Below are positions 1-6,751 of a DNA stretch of 15,654 nucleotides, in pieces; position 1 is the first letter of the stretch; every line of letters begins with the position of its first letter. The stretch is from Candidatus Nomurabacteria bacterium (GTDB taxonomy: Bacteria > Patescibacteriota > Minisyncoccia > Phycocordibacterales > UBA9973): assembly GCA_023267515.1 (NCBI GenBank), contig JAHFNF010000014.1, positions 1-15,654 on the forward strand, written 5' to 3'. The position numbers were made by a program, and so were the translations under genes. Below the pieces are notes generated by a model that saw nothing but the letters and a program-made list of their open reading frames with translations, did not search any database and was not told where the DNA came from.

Positions 1-2
1 TT

Positions 3-638
3 GGCAATGAGCATTTTAAAAGTTCTATAAACACTACTCCTCGTGAATGGCGTCCGGGGCAAGAAGGCGAAGAGGGGAATTTTCATATAGAGCTTGAGCT
101 TTTTGCCGACGTCGGCCTCATCGGGCTCCCAAATGCCGGTAAATCATCCCTATTGAACGCGCTGACAAACGCAGAAGCTAAAGTGGGGGATTATGCTTTC
201 ACCACGCTAGACCCGAACCTTGGCGCTTTTTACGGATACATCTTGGCGGATATTCCGGGGCTTATAGAGGGCGCGAATGAAGGCAAAGGCCTTGGTAACA
301 AGTTCCTCCGTCATATCAAGCGCACAAAAATGCTCGCGCATTTGGTGTCATATGAGAATTTATCACTTGGTTCAACTGGGATGCTGAAAGTCTACAAAGA
401 AATCCGCGCGGAGCTAAAAGCGTATGATAAAAAAAATAAATTAAAAGAAGACGGTCTTGCCTCCAAAGAGGAAATAATAGTTCTAACCAAGACGGATGTG
501 GTAGAAGATAAAAAAATCATAGATAGAGAAAAAAAGAAATTTGAAAAGCTCGGTAATCCTGTATTTGTAATATCGCTTTACGAAGATGAATCAGTAAAGA
601 ATTTCAGAGATAACCTCGTAAAGATTTTGAAGAAATAA
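3..638 (+). CDS. obgE: Obg/CgtA ribosome-assembly GTPase, 5'-truncated by window edge
   Basis: Obg GTPases bind the large ribosomal subunit late in assembly and act as growth and stringency switches. The open frame begins at base 3 and has no start in the window; the N-terminal Obg glycine-rich fold lies mostly upstream. Its conserved end is visible as TPR...GQEGEEG, followed by IELELFADVGLIGLPNAGKSS, with the P-loop at about 123-149. Then come G2 (FTTLDPN), G3 (ADIPGLIEGANEGKGLGNKFLRHI, here 20 residues or so), a G4 written TKTD rather than NKxD, and a diverged G5 (ISLYED instead of ISA). TKxD is an accepted G4 variant. The stretch after FLRHIKRTKMLAHLV lacks the usual H-V-I-D-x-S pattern. 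No C-terminal OCT domain is present, as in many short Obg proteins. The gene ends with TAA and is followed directly by a terminator. Identification is secure; partner genes upstream are not visible. Confidence 0.95.
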   Translation, partial: GNEHFKSSINTTPREWRPGQEGEEGNFHIELELFADVGLIGLPNAGKSSLLNALTNAEAKVGDYAFTTLDPNLGAFYGYILADIPGLIEGANEGKGLGNKFLRHIKRTKMLAHLVSYENLSLGSTGMLKVYKEIRAELKAYDKKNKLKEDGLASKEEIIVLTKTDVVEDKKIIDREKKKFEKLGNPVFVISLYEDESVKNFRDNLVKILKK

Positions 639-639
639 A

Positions 640-685
640 AAAATCCGCTCCCGTGTTTTACGAAGGCGGATTTTATATTTTTTTT
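640..685. terminator. Bidirectional intrinsic terminator between convergent genes
   Basis: A 9-bp perfect stem (AAAATCCGC at 640-648 with GCGGATTTT at 666-674) is followed on the plus strand by a T-rich tract to 685. On the minus strand the same stem is followed by a run of Ts, the complement of the A run at 637-643. A small inner helix, CGT 652-654 with ACG 660-662, may extend it. It lies immediately after the obg stop and abuts the stop of the minus-strand gene, so it can serve both. Confidence 0.88.
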
Positions 686-933
686 CATACCCAAGGTGTG
701 AATTTGCTTGGCTTTTTCCTTTGTTTGTTAATTAATATCGCAAATGGAGAAGCGATCATAATAACACTCACGCTTATCCAAAATATATGCTTCAGTTCTT
801 CCCATGTAATGTTGGAACGTGGAGGTACAAAACTGACAAGGAAGGATAATAATGAAATAAGAATTCCACCAACGATAGAAACGATGACAATGAGTATTGC
901 AATAGAAATAAAATTTAAGGTTTTATTTTTCAT
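685..933 (-). CDS. Small two-helix membrane protein, unknown function
   Basis: This 82-residue protein is not recognised. It starts MKNKTLNFIS and has one long hydrophobic stretch at about residues 8-36, then a short polar loop (PPRSNITWEELKH), a second helix at about 48-69 and a basic tail (NKQRKKPSK). The N-terminus could be a signal anchor. Three things support a real gene: a strong minus-strand promoter (TTGACT, 17-bp spacer, extended -10 TATTCT) about 100 bases upstream, a terminator precisely at its end, and a hydrophobic protein pattern absent from the opposite strand. There is no SD before the ATG. The composition is very AT-rich. It lies convergent to obg and divergent from gatB, so no operon context suggests its role. 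Confidence 0.7.
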   Translation of the reverse strand: MKNKTLNFISIAILIVIVSIVGGILISLLSFLVSFVPPRSNITWEELKHIFWISVSVIMIASPFAILINKQRKKPSKFTPWV

Positions 934-963
934 GATGGTAGTTATTAGGGGTTAAATTATTGA

Positions 964-1008
964 GTGAATTACTTCAAAGTCCAAATTTTGGGCTCAAAAA
1001 TAATTCAC
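964..1008 (-). promoter_or_regulatory. Inverted repeat in the leader of the minus-strand membrane protein gene
   Basis: GTGAATTA (964-971) and TAATTCAC (1001-1008) form a perfect 8-bp inverted repeat. Between them is an odd-centred palindrome, CCAAATTTTGG (981-991). On the minus strand the repeat lies between the predicted transcription start (about 1028) and the ATG at 933, so it would be a hairpin in the mRNA leader. It could equally be a protein-binding operator. No U tract follows, so it is not an ordinary terminator. Confidence 0.5.
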
Positions 1009-1034
1009 CAAATATAACCTTACAATCTAAGGAC

Positions 1035-1063
1035 AGAATATCATATTTCAGGCTAAAAGTCAA
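1035..1063 (-). promoter_or_regulatory. Promoter of the minus-strand membrane protein gene
   Basis: Read on the minus strand, TTGACT (1063-1058) is followed by a 17-bp spacer and TATTCT (1040-1035). The -10 is preceded by TGA, giving the extended -10 form TGnTATTCT. All parts match a housekeeping-sigma promoter. The predicted start near 1028 leaves a leader of about 95 nt before the ATG. Confidence 0.75.
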
Positions 1064-1084
1064 GTATTTAAATACCCTATATTT

Positions 1085-1093
1085 TGTTATACT
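1085..1093 (+). promoter_or_regulatory. Extended -10 promoter of gatB, predicted leaderless
   Basis: TGtTATACT (1085-1093) is an extended -10 box. Only six bases separate it from the GTG start at 1100, so transcription should begin at or within a base of the start codon. No good -35 is visible (1065-1070 is TATTTA), as tolerated by extended -10 promoters. Confidence 0.75.
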
Positions 1094-1099
1094 TTTTAG

Positions 1100-2539
1100 G
1101 TGAAAAATTACTACCCAACAATTGGATTAGAGATTCACGCTGAGTTAAAAACATTAACCAAGATGTTCTGCTCCTGCAAGAATGATCCGGACGAGGAAAA
1201 ACCAAATGTAAACATCTGTCCGGTTTGTATGGCGCATCCAGGGGCTTTGCCTGTGCCGAATAAAAAAGCAATTGAGAATGTGATAAAGATTGGCCTCGCG
1301 GTAGATGGAAATATTGCGGACTTTTCAGAGTTTGATAGGAAGAATTATTTTTACCCAGATATTCCAAAAGGCTATCAGATTTCTCAATATAAATACCCGA
1401 TAGTTTCCGGTGGGCATTTGGCGGGGATGGATATTACTAGAATTCACTTGGAGGAAGATACAGCAAACAACAAGCATGACCGTGGAGATTTTTCTCTAAT
1501 TGATTTCAACCGCGCCGGCGTGCCACTGATGGAGCTCGTGACAGAACCGCATACATTTGAGAGTGCGGAGGAGACTGCTAAAACTGCGATTAATTTTGCT
1601 AAAGAGTACCAACTCTTACTCCAATACCTCGGAGTCTCGGAAGCAAATATGGAAAAAGGAGAAATGCGTGTGGAGGCGAATATTTCTGTCTCGGAAGACC
1701 CGAAAAACTTTGGCACGAAAGTGGAAGTGAAAAACTTGAATTCTTTTCGCAGTGTGGAGCGGGCTATAAAGTATGAGCTGGATAGGATGATAAAACTTAT
1801 AGAAGAAGGAAAGGGCAGTGAGATAGTGCAGGAAACTCGCGGGTGGAACGAAGGCAAAGGGACGACATTTTCTCAGAGAAAAAAAGAGGGCAGCGCAGAC
1901 TATAGATATTTTCCAGACCCGGATTTACCAAAAATGAAACTCCACGAAGCTTTTGATTTAAATAAAATAAAAAAGGAATTGCCTGAACTCCCAGAGGCGA
2001 GACGAAAATTTTTTCTATCAAAGAATGTTCCTTCGCAAGTAATCGAAATTTGGATTTCAGATAGGCGCGTAGCAGATTGGGCTAAAAACACCCTTAAATA
2101 TGGCTCTGAACCTGAATGGTCCACAATGGTAAATTTTATTACCAACGACCTAGTGGCTTTAGCTAATTCAAATCTTATGGATAAAGTCTTTGGTAAAACC
2201 AATATTGATTCTATTTATAAATTATCAAAAATGTATATAGAAAAAACTTTATCCTCCCGTGCAGCGAAGGATATATTAGTAGTTATGTTTGAAACAGGAG
2301 AAGAGCCCGAAAAAATCGCAAGGGAAAAAAACTTATTGCAAAAGAACGACGAAGAAGCCCTTAAAGTTATTGCTCAAAAGGTAATAGATGCGAATGAAAA
2401 AACAGTAGCTGATTATAAAAGTGGTAAGGAGAATGCTATAATGTCTCTAGTTGGACAGATGATGAAGGAAACAAAAGGTTCCGCGAATCCGCAAATAGCC
2501 AAGAGTTCAATTTTATCAATATTAAAGCAAGAAAAATGA
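1100..2539 (+). CDS. gatB: Aspartyl/glutamyl-tRNA amidotransferase subunit B
   Basis: GatB is the tRNA-binding and kinase subunit of the GatCAB complex, which converts Glu-tRNA(Gln) and/or Asp-tRNA(Asn) into Gln- or Asn-tRNA. The 479-residue protein has the normal family length. It opens with MKNYYPTIGLEIHAELKT, matching the family N-terminus, so the GTG at 1100 is the right start. A zinc site is visible as C24-x-C26 and C40-x-x-C43, followed by PGALPVPN. The central signature DIPKGYQISQYKYPI and the C-terminal YqeY-like tail ending GSANPQIAKSSILSIL are present. It is the first gene of a five-gene run: its TGA stop overlaps the ATG of the aldolase gene by four bases. The -10 box lies six bases before the GTG, so the mRNA is probably leaderless. 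gatA and gatC are not in the window. Confidence 0.97.
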   Translation: MKNYYPTIGLEIHAELKTLTKMFCSCKNDPDEEKPNVNICPVCMAHPGALPVPNKKAIENVIKIGLAVDGNIADFSEFDRKNYFYPDIPKGYQISQYKYPIVSGGHLAGMDITRIHLEEDTANNKHDRGDFSLIDFNRAGVPLMELVTEPHTFESAEETAKTAINFAKEYQLLLQYLGVSEANMEKGEMRVEANISVSEDPKNFGTKVEVKNLNSFRSVERAIKYELDRMIKLIEEGKGSEIVQETRGWNEGKGTTFSQRKKEGSADYRYFPDPDLPKMKLHEAFDLNKIKKELPELPEARRKFFLSKNVPSQVIEIWISDRRVADWAKNTLKYGSEPEWSTMVNFITNDLVALANSNLMDKVFGKTNIDSIYKLSKMYIEKTLSSRAAKDILVVMFETGEEPEKIAREKNLLQKNDEEALKVIAQKVIDANEKTVADYKSGKENAIMSLVGQMMKETKGSANPQIAKSSILSILKQEK

Positions 2540-3405
2540 TTCAAACACTTCGCGAATATATAAAAGAAGCGGAAGAGAAAAAAGTAGCTATTGGGCATTT
2601 TAATATTTCAAATCTGGAAGCTCTACACGCTATTTACAATGCTGCCAAGAAATTAAATTTGCCTGTGATCATCGGGCTTTCTGAAGGAGAGGAAAAATTT
2701 GCTGGCAGGGAAGAAGCTGTGGCCCTCATAAAAACTATCCGTGAACGGGATAATTATCCGATTTTTCTAAATGCCGATCATCACATGAGTTTTGAATCCG
2801 TAAAATCCGCTTTAGACGCAGGTTTTGATATGGCTATTTTTGATGGAGCGAAGTTGAGCTTTGAAGAAAATGCAAAAGCTACCAAGCAATGCGTGGATTA
2901 TGCCAAAGAAATAAATCAAAAAACCGGTAGAGATATTTTAGTAGAAGCTGAGCTTGGATATATTGGTTATGGTTCTGTAGTTAGAGATTCTATTCCTGAA
3001 GGTGCGGGGGTTTTGACCAAGCCGGAAGATGCGAAAAAATTTGTGGAGATGACCGGTATAGATTTATTTGCGCCTTCTGTCGGCTCTATACACGGATTAG
3101 TTAAATCAGGCAAACCGCATATCAACGCCGAGCTTGTGGCAGAAATTAGAAAAGTCGCAGGCATCCCGCTCGTACTCCATGGTGGTTCAGGACTTCGTGA
3201 TGAGGATTTTACCAATGCCATTAAAGCTGGAATTTCAATCGTACACATAAACAGCGAAATTCGCCTGGCCTTTAAAGAAGCAACTGAACAATCTATGAAA
3301 GCTCAACCAAATGAAATTACCCCTGCAAAACTTCTTCAGCCCGCCGTGGATGCAATAGAAAAAGTGGTAGAGGAAAGATTGAAGCTTTTTAATGGGATTA
3401 AATAA
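2536..3405 (+). CDS. fba: Class II (zinc) fructose-bisphosphate aldolase family protein
   Basis: Class II aldolases split fructose-1,6-bisphosphate into dihydroxyacetone phosphate and glyceraldehyde-3-phosphate, or run in reverse. The 289-residue TIM-barrel protein carries the family landmarks: IGHFN near residue 20, the catalytic Asp81 with zinc ligand His82 in LNADHH (classical form LDH-G), VEAELGYIG around 136-144, His186 in SVGSIHGLVK and His215 in LVLHGGSGL. The phosphate-binding loop after the last strand reads VHINSEIRLAF, diverged from the usual N-x-D-T. Tagatose-bisphosphate or another sugar-phosphate substrate therefore cannot be excluded. The ATG overlaps the gatB stop (ATGA), pointing to translational coupling; no SD is seen. 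Confidence 0.92.
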   Translation: MIQTLREYIKEAEEKKVAIGHFNISNLEALHAIYNAAKKLNLPVIIGLSEGEEKFAGREEAVALIKTIRERDNYPIFLNADHHMSFESVKSALDAGFDMAIFDGAKLSFEENAKATKQCVDYAKEINQKTGRDILVEAELGYIGYGSVVRDSIPEGAGVLTKPEDAKKFVEMTGIDLFAPSVGSIHGLVKSGKPHINAELVAEIRKVAGIPLVLHGGSGLRDEDFTNAIKAGISIVHINSEIRLAFKEATEQSMKAQPNEITPAKLLQPAVDAIEKVVEERLKLFNGIK

Positions 3406-3411
3406 AAAATC

Positions 3412-3759
3412 GTGTTAAAAATTGGAACAATCTTATTAATTTTCCTCGGTGAGATACTTGCTATAGGCGCAGAGATAGTAGCGGCAAAATATAACGCACT
3501 GAGTGATGGAAAATTTTCTAGTATTTTTTTTAAAGCTTTACCAGTCTTCTTTTTAGCAAGCATTCTTCTTTTAACAGGTTATATGCTAGGTTTGCGTGCT
3601 TTTAAAAACATCTGGATTGTAAGTGCAGTTTCCATAGGCTCTATCATAATTTCTGAACCAATAATTAATTATTTAGTGACTCATCAACTGCCTACAACAG
3701 GAGCTCTCATTGGTTTGGTTCTAGGGGTATTAGGAATAATTTCTGCCTTGTTTTTTTAA
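3412..3759 (+). CDS. Small four-helix membrane protein, EmrE/DMT-like
   Basis: The 115-residue protein is almost entirely hydrophobic, with four predicted helices at about residues 3-26, 37-58, 62-84 and 92-115. Its size, helix count and an acidic residue in helix 1 (GEILAIGAEIVAAKY) resemble small multidrug resistance proteins of the drug/metabolite transporter superfamily. Its last helix (TGALIGLVLGVLGIISALFF) is also like EmrE helix 4. This is a fold-level resemblance only; the substrate is unknown. The start is GTG six bases after the aldolase stop, with no SD, and the Nudix gene follows after four bases, so it is inside the operon. The composition is more AT-rich than gatB or the FAD enzyme. 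Confidence 0.75.
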   Translation: MLKIGTILLIFLGEILAIGAEIVAAKYNALSDGKFSSIFFKALPVFFLASILLLTGYMLGLRAFKNIWIVSAVSIGSIIISEPIINYLVTHQLPTTGALIGLVLGVLGIISALFF

Positions 3760-3763
3760 ATAT

Positions 3764-4327
3764 ATGGAACATAAAAGTGAAAAAATTGTTTATCAAGGGA
3801 GAATGATTGAGATTATCCATGAGATAGTTGATTTTAATGGTAAAGAAATTATTTTAGAGCATGGTAGGCGTGCACCTGGAGTAAGACTCATAATCAAAAC
3901 TCCAAATGGTGGATTTTTAATAAGCAAAGAAGAAAGGTATAAACTAGGATTGGATTATCGTCTACCTGGTGGGAAGGTTTTTGATTCGTTGACTGAATAT
4001 AATGAATTTTTGTTGAAAAATAACTCAGAGGAATTGGTTGTAAAAGCAAAGGAGGCAGCTATAAAAGAAGCTAAGGAAGAAGTCGGTATTAAGCCCTTAG
4101 AAATTAATTTGTTTTTGAAATCTAGTTGTGGCGGCAGCTTTGAATGGGATTTATATTACTTTATTGTAGAACAATATGAGGAAGTTGGTCAGAACCTTGA
4201 AGAAGGTGAAGAGATTGAGCCTGCAGAGGTTTCCGCCGAAGAATTAAAAGAATTGGCTTTGTCAGGTCAAATGCAGGAAGATAGATCGGTGGCTGTGATT
4301 TTAAAATATTTACACAAAAACTCTTAA
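3764..4327 (+). CDS. Nudix hydrolase with an extended Nudix box
   Basis: Nudix enzymes hydrolyse nucleoside diphosphates linked to another group, needing Mg2+. The 187-residue protein shows RLPGGKV at about residues 66-72 and the helix end KEAAIKEAKEEVGI at about 96-109, where the canonical REUxEE is written KEAKEE. Between the GG and the catalytic helix lies an insertion of about 20 residues (FDSLTEYNEFLLKNN and following), so the box is longer than the standard 23 residues. The N-terminal strands (VYQGRMIEIIHE, GVRLIIKTPNGGFLI) resemble ADP-ribose-pyrophosphatase-like members, but the substrate cannot be told. The last base of its TAA is the A of the next ATG, giving a one-base overlap and probable coupling. 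Confidence 0.88.
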   Translation: MEHKSEKIVYQGRMIEIIHEIVDFNGKEIILEHGRRAPGVRLIIKTPNGGFLISKEERYKLGLDYRLPGGKVFDSLTEYNEFLLKNNSEELVVKAKEAAIKEAKEEVGIKPLEINLFLKSSCGGSFEWDLYYFIVEQYEEVGQNLEEGEEIEPAEVSAEELKELALSGQMQEDRSVAVILKYLHKNS

Positions 4328-6024
4328 TGAAAGAAGAAATACAAAAAATATTTAAGGGGGAGGTGGAGGACAGCGAGGAAACACTCACCAAGTATTCGCA
4401 TGATGCGAGTGTGTTTTCAATTCGCCCAAAGGTGGTGGTATTTCCGATGGATTCGGAGGATGTGCAAAATCTAGTGAAATGGGTCTCGAATAATCCTGGG
4501 TATTCCATCACTGCGCGGTGTGCTGGCACAGACATGTCCGGTGGGGCGATAGGGGAATCTATCATTTTAGATTTCACTAAGCATATGAATAAATTAGTTG
4601 CATTTCAAGGTGATAGCATAACTGTTCAGCCTGGGATGTTTTATCGAGATTTTGAAAAGATAACACTAGAAAAGGGACTAATACTGCCTTGTTATACCGC
4701 TTCCAAAAGCCTGAATGCGATGGGTGGGATGTTTGGCAACAATTCTGCCGGCGAACGCACGCTCAAATACGGGAAGACAGAGGACTATGTGATTGAATCG
4801 AAAGTCGTTTTTTCGGATGGAGTAGAAAAAGTCGTAAAACCTATTTCTGTAAGCGATGTTTCAAAACAAGATGAAAGATATAAAAAACTTCTCGAGCTTA
4901 TAAAAAATAATGAAGAGGAAATAAAACAAGCAAAACCGAAAGTGCATAAAAATTCTGCAGGGTATTATTTGTGGAACGTTTTAAACCATCAGTCATTGCA
5001 AAATTCCGCCGCTTTACCCTCTCTGCGGGGGCTCCGACACGGACAGAATTTTCCTGATTCTGGTTTCGTGTTTGATCTGAATAAATTACTCGTTGGCTCG
5101 CAGGGGACATTGGGAATAGCGACAGAGATTACTTTCAGATTGGTGAAAAATCCCAAGTATTCAAAGCTTGTGGCGGTGTTTATGAATGATTTAGAGCCAT
5201 TAGGCAGGTTGGTAGATGAAATTTTAGAGGAAAATCCGGAGACGCTTGAATCCTATGACGATAAGACAATGAAACTCGCGGTTCGCTTTTTCCCGGACTT
5301 TTTGAAGACAAAAGGGTTTATAGGTATGGTGAAATTTATGTGGAGCTTTTTACCGGAATTAAAAATGATGATCACAGGTGGATTCCCAAAATTAATTCTA
5401 CTTGCTGAGTTTGCGGGTGATAACGAAGCAGAGGCACATAAAAAATGTGAGAAGCTTGCAGAGCGATTAAAGAATTTTAAAGTAAAAGTGCATATCACAC
5501 GCTCTGTGGCCGAAGCAGGGAAGTATTGGGATATTAGGCGCGAGAGCTTTAATCTCCTGAGGAAGCACGTCGCGGGCAAGCGGACTGCACCGTTTATAGA
5601 TGATGTGATAGTGCGGCCAGAGTTTTTGCCAAAGTTTATTCCAGAATTAAATCAAATCCTTTCCAAGTATGATATTGCTTATACCATCGCTGGGCATGCA
5701 GGGGATGGGAATTTTCATATTATTCCACTGATGGATTTCAATAGACCAGATACAGCAAAAATAATTTTGGAGCTTTCGGAAAAAGTGTATGACCTTGTGA
5801 TTCGCTATCACGGCTCTATCACTGCGGAGCATAATGACGGCATTATCCGTACGCCGTATCTGGAGAAAATGTATGGCGCTAAAATTTACGACCTATTCAA
5901 ACAAGTGAAAAATATCTTTGACCCGCAAAATATCTTTAATCCCGGCAAAAAGATTGGTGCTACCAAGCAATACATTGAGAGTCATCTGGCCATCGAGCAC
6001 CCAAAGCCCCACCACGGCGTGTAG
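4327..6024 (+). CDS. FAD-linked oxidase, GlcD / D-lactate dehydrogenase family
   Basis: Members oxidise 2-hydroxyacids such as D-lactate or glycolate with FAD. The 565-residue protein has a PCMH-type FAD domain in the N-terminal half: VVVFPMDSEDVQNLVKW, ARCAGTDMSGGAIG, TVQPGMFYRDFEKI, and MGGMFGNNSAGERTLKYGKT. VGSQGTLGIATEITFR follows, then the FAD-oxidase C domain, with HAGDGNFHIIPL and a C-terminal FDPQNIFNPGKKIG. The usual EHGxG near the C-terminus reads EHNDGIIRTPYL, as in the larger Dld-type proteins but with N in place of the first G. There is no Fe-S (CCG) domain, so the electron acceptor is unknown. Residues about 221-247 look like an extra segment encoded by an unusually GC-rich stretch. 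It is last in the gatB operon; I see no terminator after it. Confidence 0.9.
   Translation: MKEEIQKIFKGEVEDSEETLTKYSHDASVFSIRPKVVVFPMDSEDVQNLVKWVSNNPGYSITARCAGTDMSGGAIGESIILDFTKHMNKLVAFQGDSITVQPGMFYRDFEKITLEKGLILPCYTASKSLNAMGGMFGNNSAGERTLKYGKTEDYVIESKVVFSDGVEKVVKPISVSDVSKQDERYKKLLELIKNNEEEIKQAKPKVHKNSAGYYLWNVLNHQSLQNSAALPSLRGLRHGQNFPDSGFVFDLNKLLVGSQGTLGIATEITFRLVKNPKYSKLVAVFMNDLEPLGRLVDEILEENPETLESYDDKTMKLAVRFFPDFLKTKGFIGMVKFMWSFLPELKMMITGGFPKLILLAEFAGDNEAEAHKKCEKLAERLKNFKVKVHITRSVAEAGKYWDIRRESFNLLRKHVAGKRTAPFIDDVIVRPEFLPKFIPELNQILSKYDIAYTIAGHAGDGNFHIIPLMDFNRPDTAKIILELSEKVYDLVIRYHGSITAEHNDGIIRTPYLEKMYGAKIYDLFKQVKNIFDPQNIFNPGKKIGATKQYIESHLAIEHPKPHHGV
5000..5052 (+). repeat. GC-rich palindromic segment inside the FAD oxidase gene
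   Basis: AAAATTC (5000-5006) and GAATTTT (5046-5052) are perfect inverted arms around a 39-bp GC-rich core in an otherwise AT-rich gene. The core holds a perfect hairpin TCCG-ACA-CGGA (5033-5043) and a CCGC/GCGG pair (5006-5009 with 5025-5028). The segment stays in frame and encodes roughly QNSAALPSLRGLRHGQNF. It interrupts the place where homologs run almost directly from GYYLW to FDLxKLxVGSQGT. It is interpreted as a possible in-frame palindromic insert. Confidence 0.45.
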
Positions 6025-6028
6025 AAGC

Positions 6029-6056
6029 TTGCAATTTTAGGATTTTTGTATATAAT
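6029..6056 (+). promoter_or_regulatory. Promoter of the bL25 gene, predicted leaderless
   Basis: TTGCAA (6029-6034), a 16-bp spacer and TATAAT (6051-6056) form a near-consensus promoter starting five bases after the FAD oxidase stop. Only seven bases separate the -10 from the ATG at 6064, so the mRNA should start at the start codon. Confidence 0.8.
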
Positions 6057-6063
6057 CGTTTCT

Positions 6064-6726
6064 ATGTTTGCTATAAAGGCTAAAGTAAGAAAAGCAGGGG
6101 AAAAGACCGATGCTTTGAGGAAAACCGGAGAGATTCCGGCTGTTTTTTATGGCATGGGCAAGCCTACGACTCCTATCTCCATTTCTACTATTGAGTTCAA
6201 GAAAATCTGGCGCAATGCGGGTGAATCTTCTACTGTTACCCTTACTACACCGACTGGCACAATTGATACTCTTATTCACGAAGTGCAGACTGATCCCGTT
6301 ACAGATGAACCGATTCACGCTGACTTCTTGGCTATAGACATCAACAAAGCAATCAAGGTCAACATCCAGCTTGAATTTACTGGCATTTCAAATGCGGTAA
6401 AGACTGGTATTGGAACCCTTGTAAAGGTTTTACACGAAGTGGAAGTAGAAGGTTTGCCAAAAGATTTACCCCATAATATTCCTGTTGACATTTCGCCTCT
6501 TGAAAATCTTGATAGTCAGATTTTGGTTTCTGATCTAAAAGTTCCAACTGGCGTCACGATGATAACAAAAAGCACTGACGTTGTCGCCTCCATTGCTCAG
6601 CAAATAGAAGAAAAAGAAGAAATCGTCGCCCCTGTTGACCTATCCGCTATTGAAGTAGAAAAGAAAGGTAAGAAGGAGGAAGAGGGAATTGGCGAAGAAG
6701 CTACTGCCACGGAAGAGAAAAAATAA
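6064..6726 (+). CDS. rplY: Large-subunit ribosomal protein bL25 (CTC/TL5 type)
   Basis: bL25 binds 5S rRNA. The protein has 220 residues from the ATG at 6064. It begins MFAIKAKVRKAGEKTDALRKTGEIPAVFYG, matching the 5S-binding domain (here quoted past its conserved RKxGxIPAVxYG core). A beta-rich CTC domain follows at about residues 93-185 (VEVEGLPKDLPHNIPVDISPL is typical), then an acidic and lysine-rich tail (EKKGKKEEEG...ATATEEKK). A longer reading from the TTG at 6046 is possible in frame, but it would begin upstream of the -10 box and lacks family support. The gene is separately promoted and followed after 25 bases by the transglycosylase gene. Identification is secure from length and both domains. 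Confidence 0.95.
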   Translation: MFAIKAKVRKAGEKTDALRKTGEIPAVFYGMGKPTTPISISTIEFKKIWRNAGESSTVTLTTPTGTIDTLIHEVQTDPVTDEPIHADFLAIDINKAIKVNIQLEFTGISNAVKTGIGTLVKVLHEVEVEGLPKDLPHNIPVDISPLENLDSQILVSDLKVPTGVTMITKSTDVVASIAQQIEEKEEIVAPVDLSAIEVEKKGKKEEEGIGEEATATEEKK

Positions 6727-6736
6727 TCCTCAATTG

Positions 6737-6745
6737 TGGTATAAT
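6737..6745 (+). promoter_or_regulatory. Extended -10 promoter of the lytic transglycosylase gene, predicted leaderless
   Basis: TGgTATAAT (6737-6745) is a consensus extended -10 in the 25-base gap after the bL25 gene. Six bases separate it from the ATG at 6752, placing the transcription start at the start codon. No -35 is recognisable. Confidence 0.8.
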
Positions 6746-6751
6746 AGAGCT

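Noticed and set aside
653..955. Plus-strand 100-residue open frame opposite the minus-strand membrane protein
   Set aside because: It starts inside the terminator, has no promoter, and its sequence is the low-complexity shadow of the hydrophobic minus-strand protein.
6046..6063. Upstream TTG start for bL25
   Set aside because: The TTG lies upstream of the -10 box, so it would not be in the mRNA, and bL25 proteins begin at the position of the ATG at 6064.
6689..6751. N-terminal extension of the transglycosylase into the bL25 gene
   Set aside because: It would overlap bL25 coding sequence, precede the promoter and bury the signal peptide.
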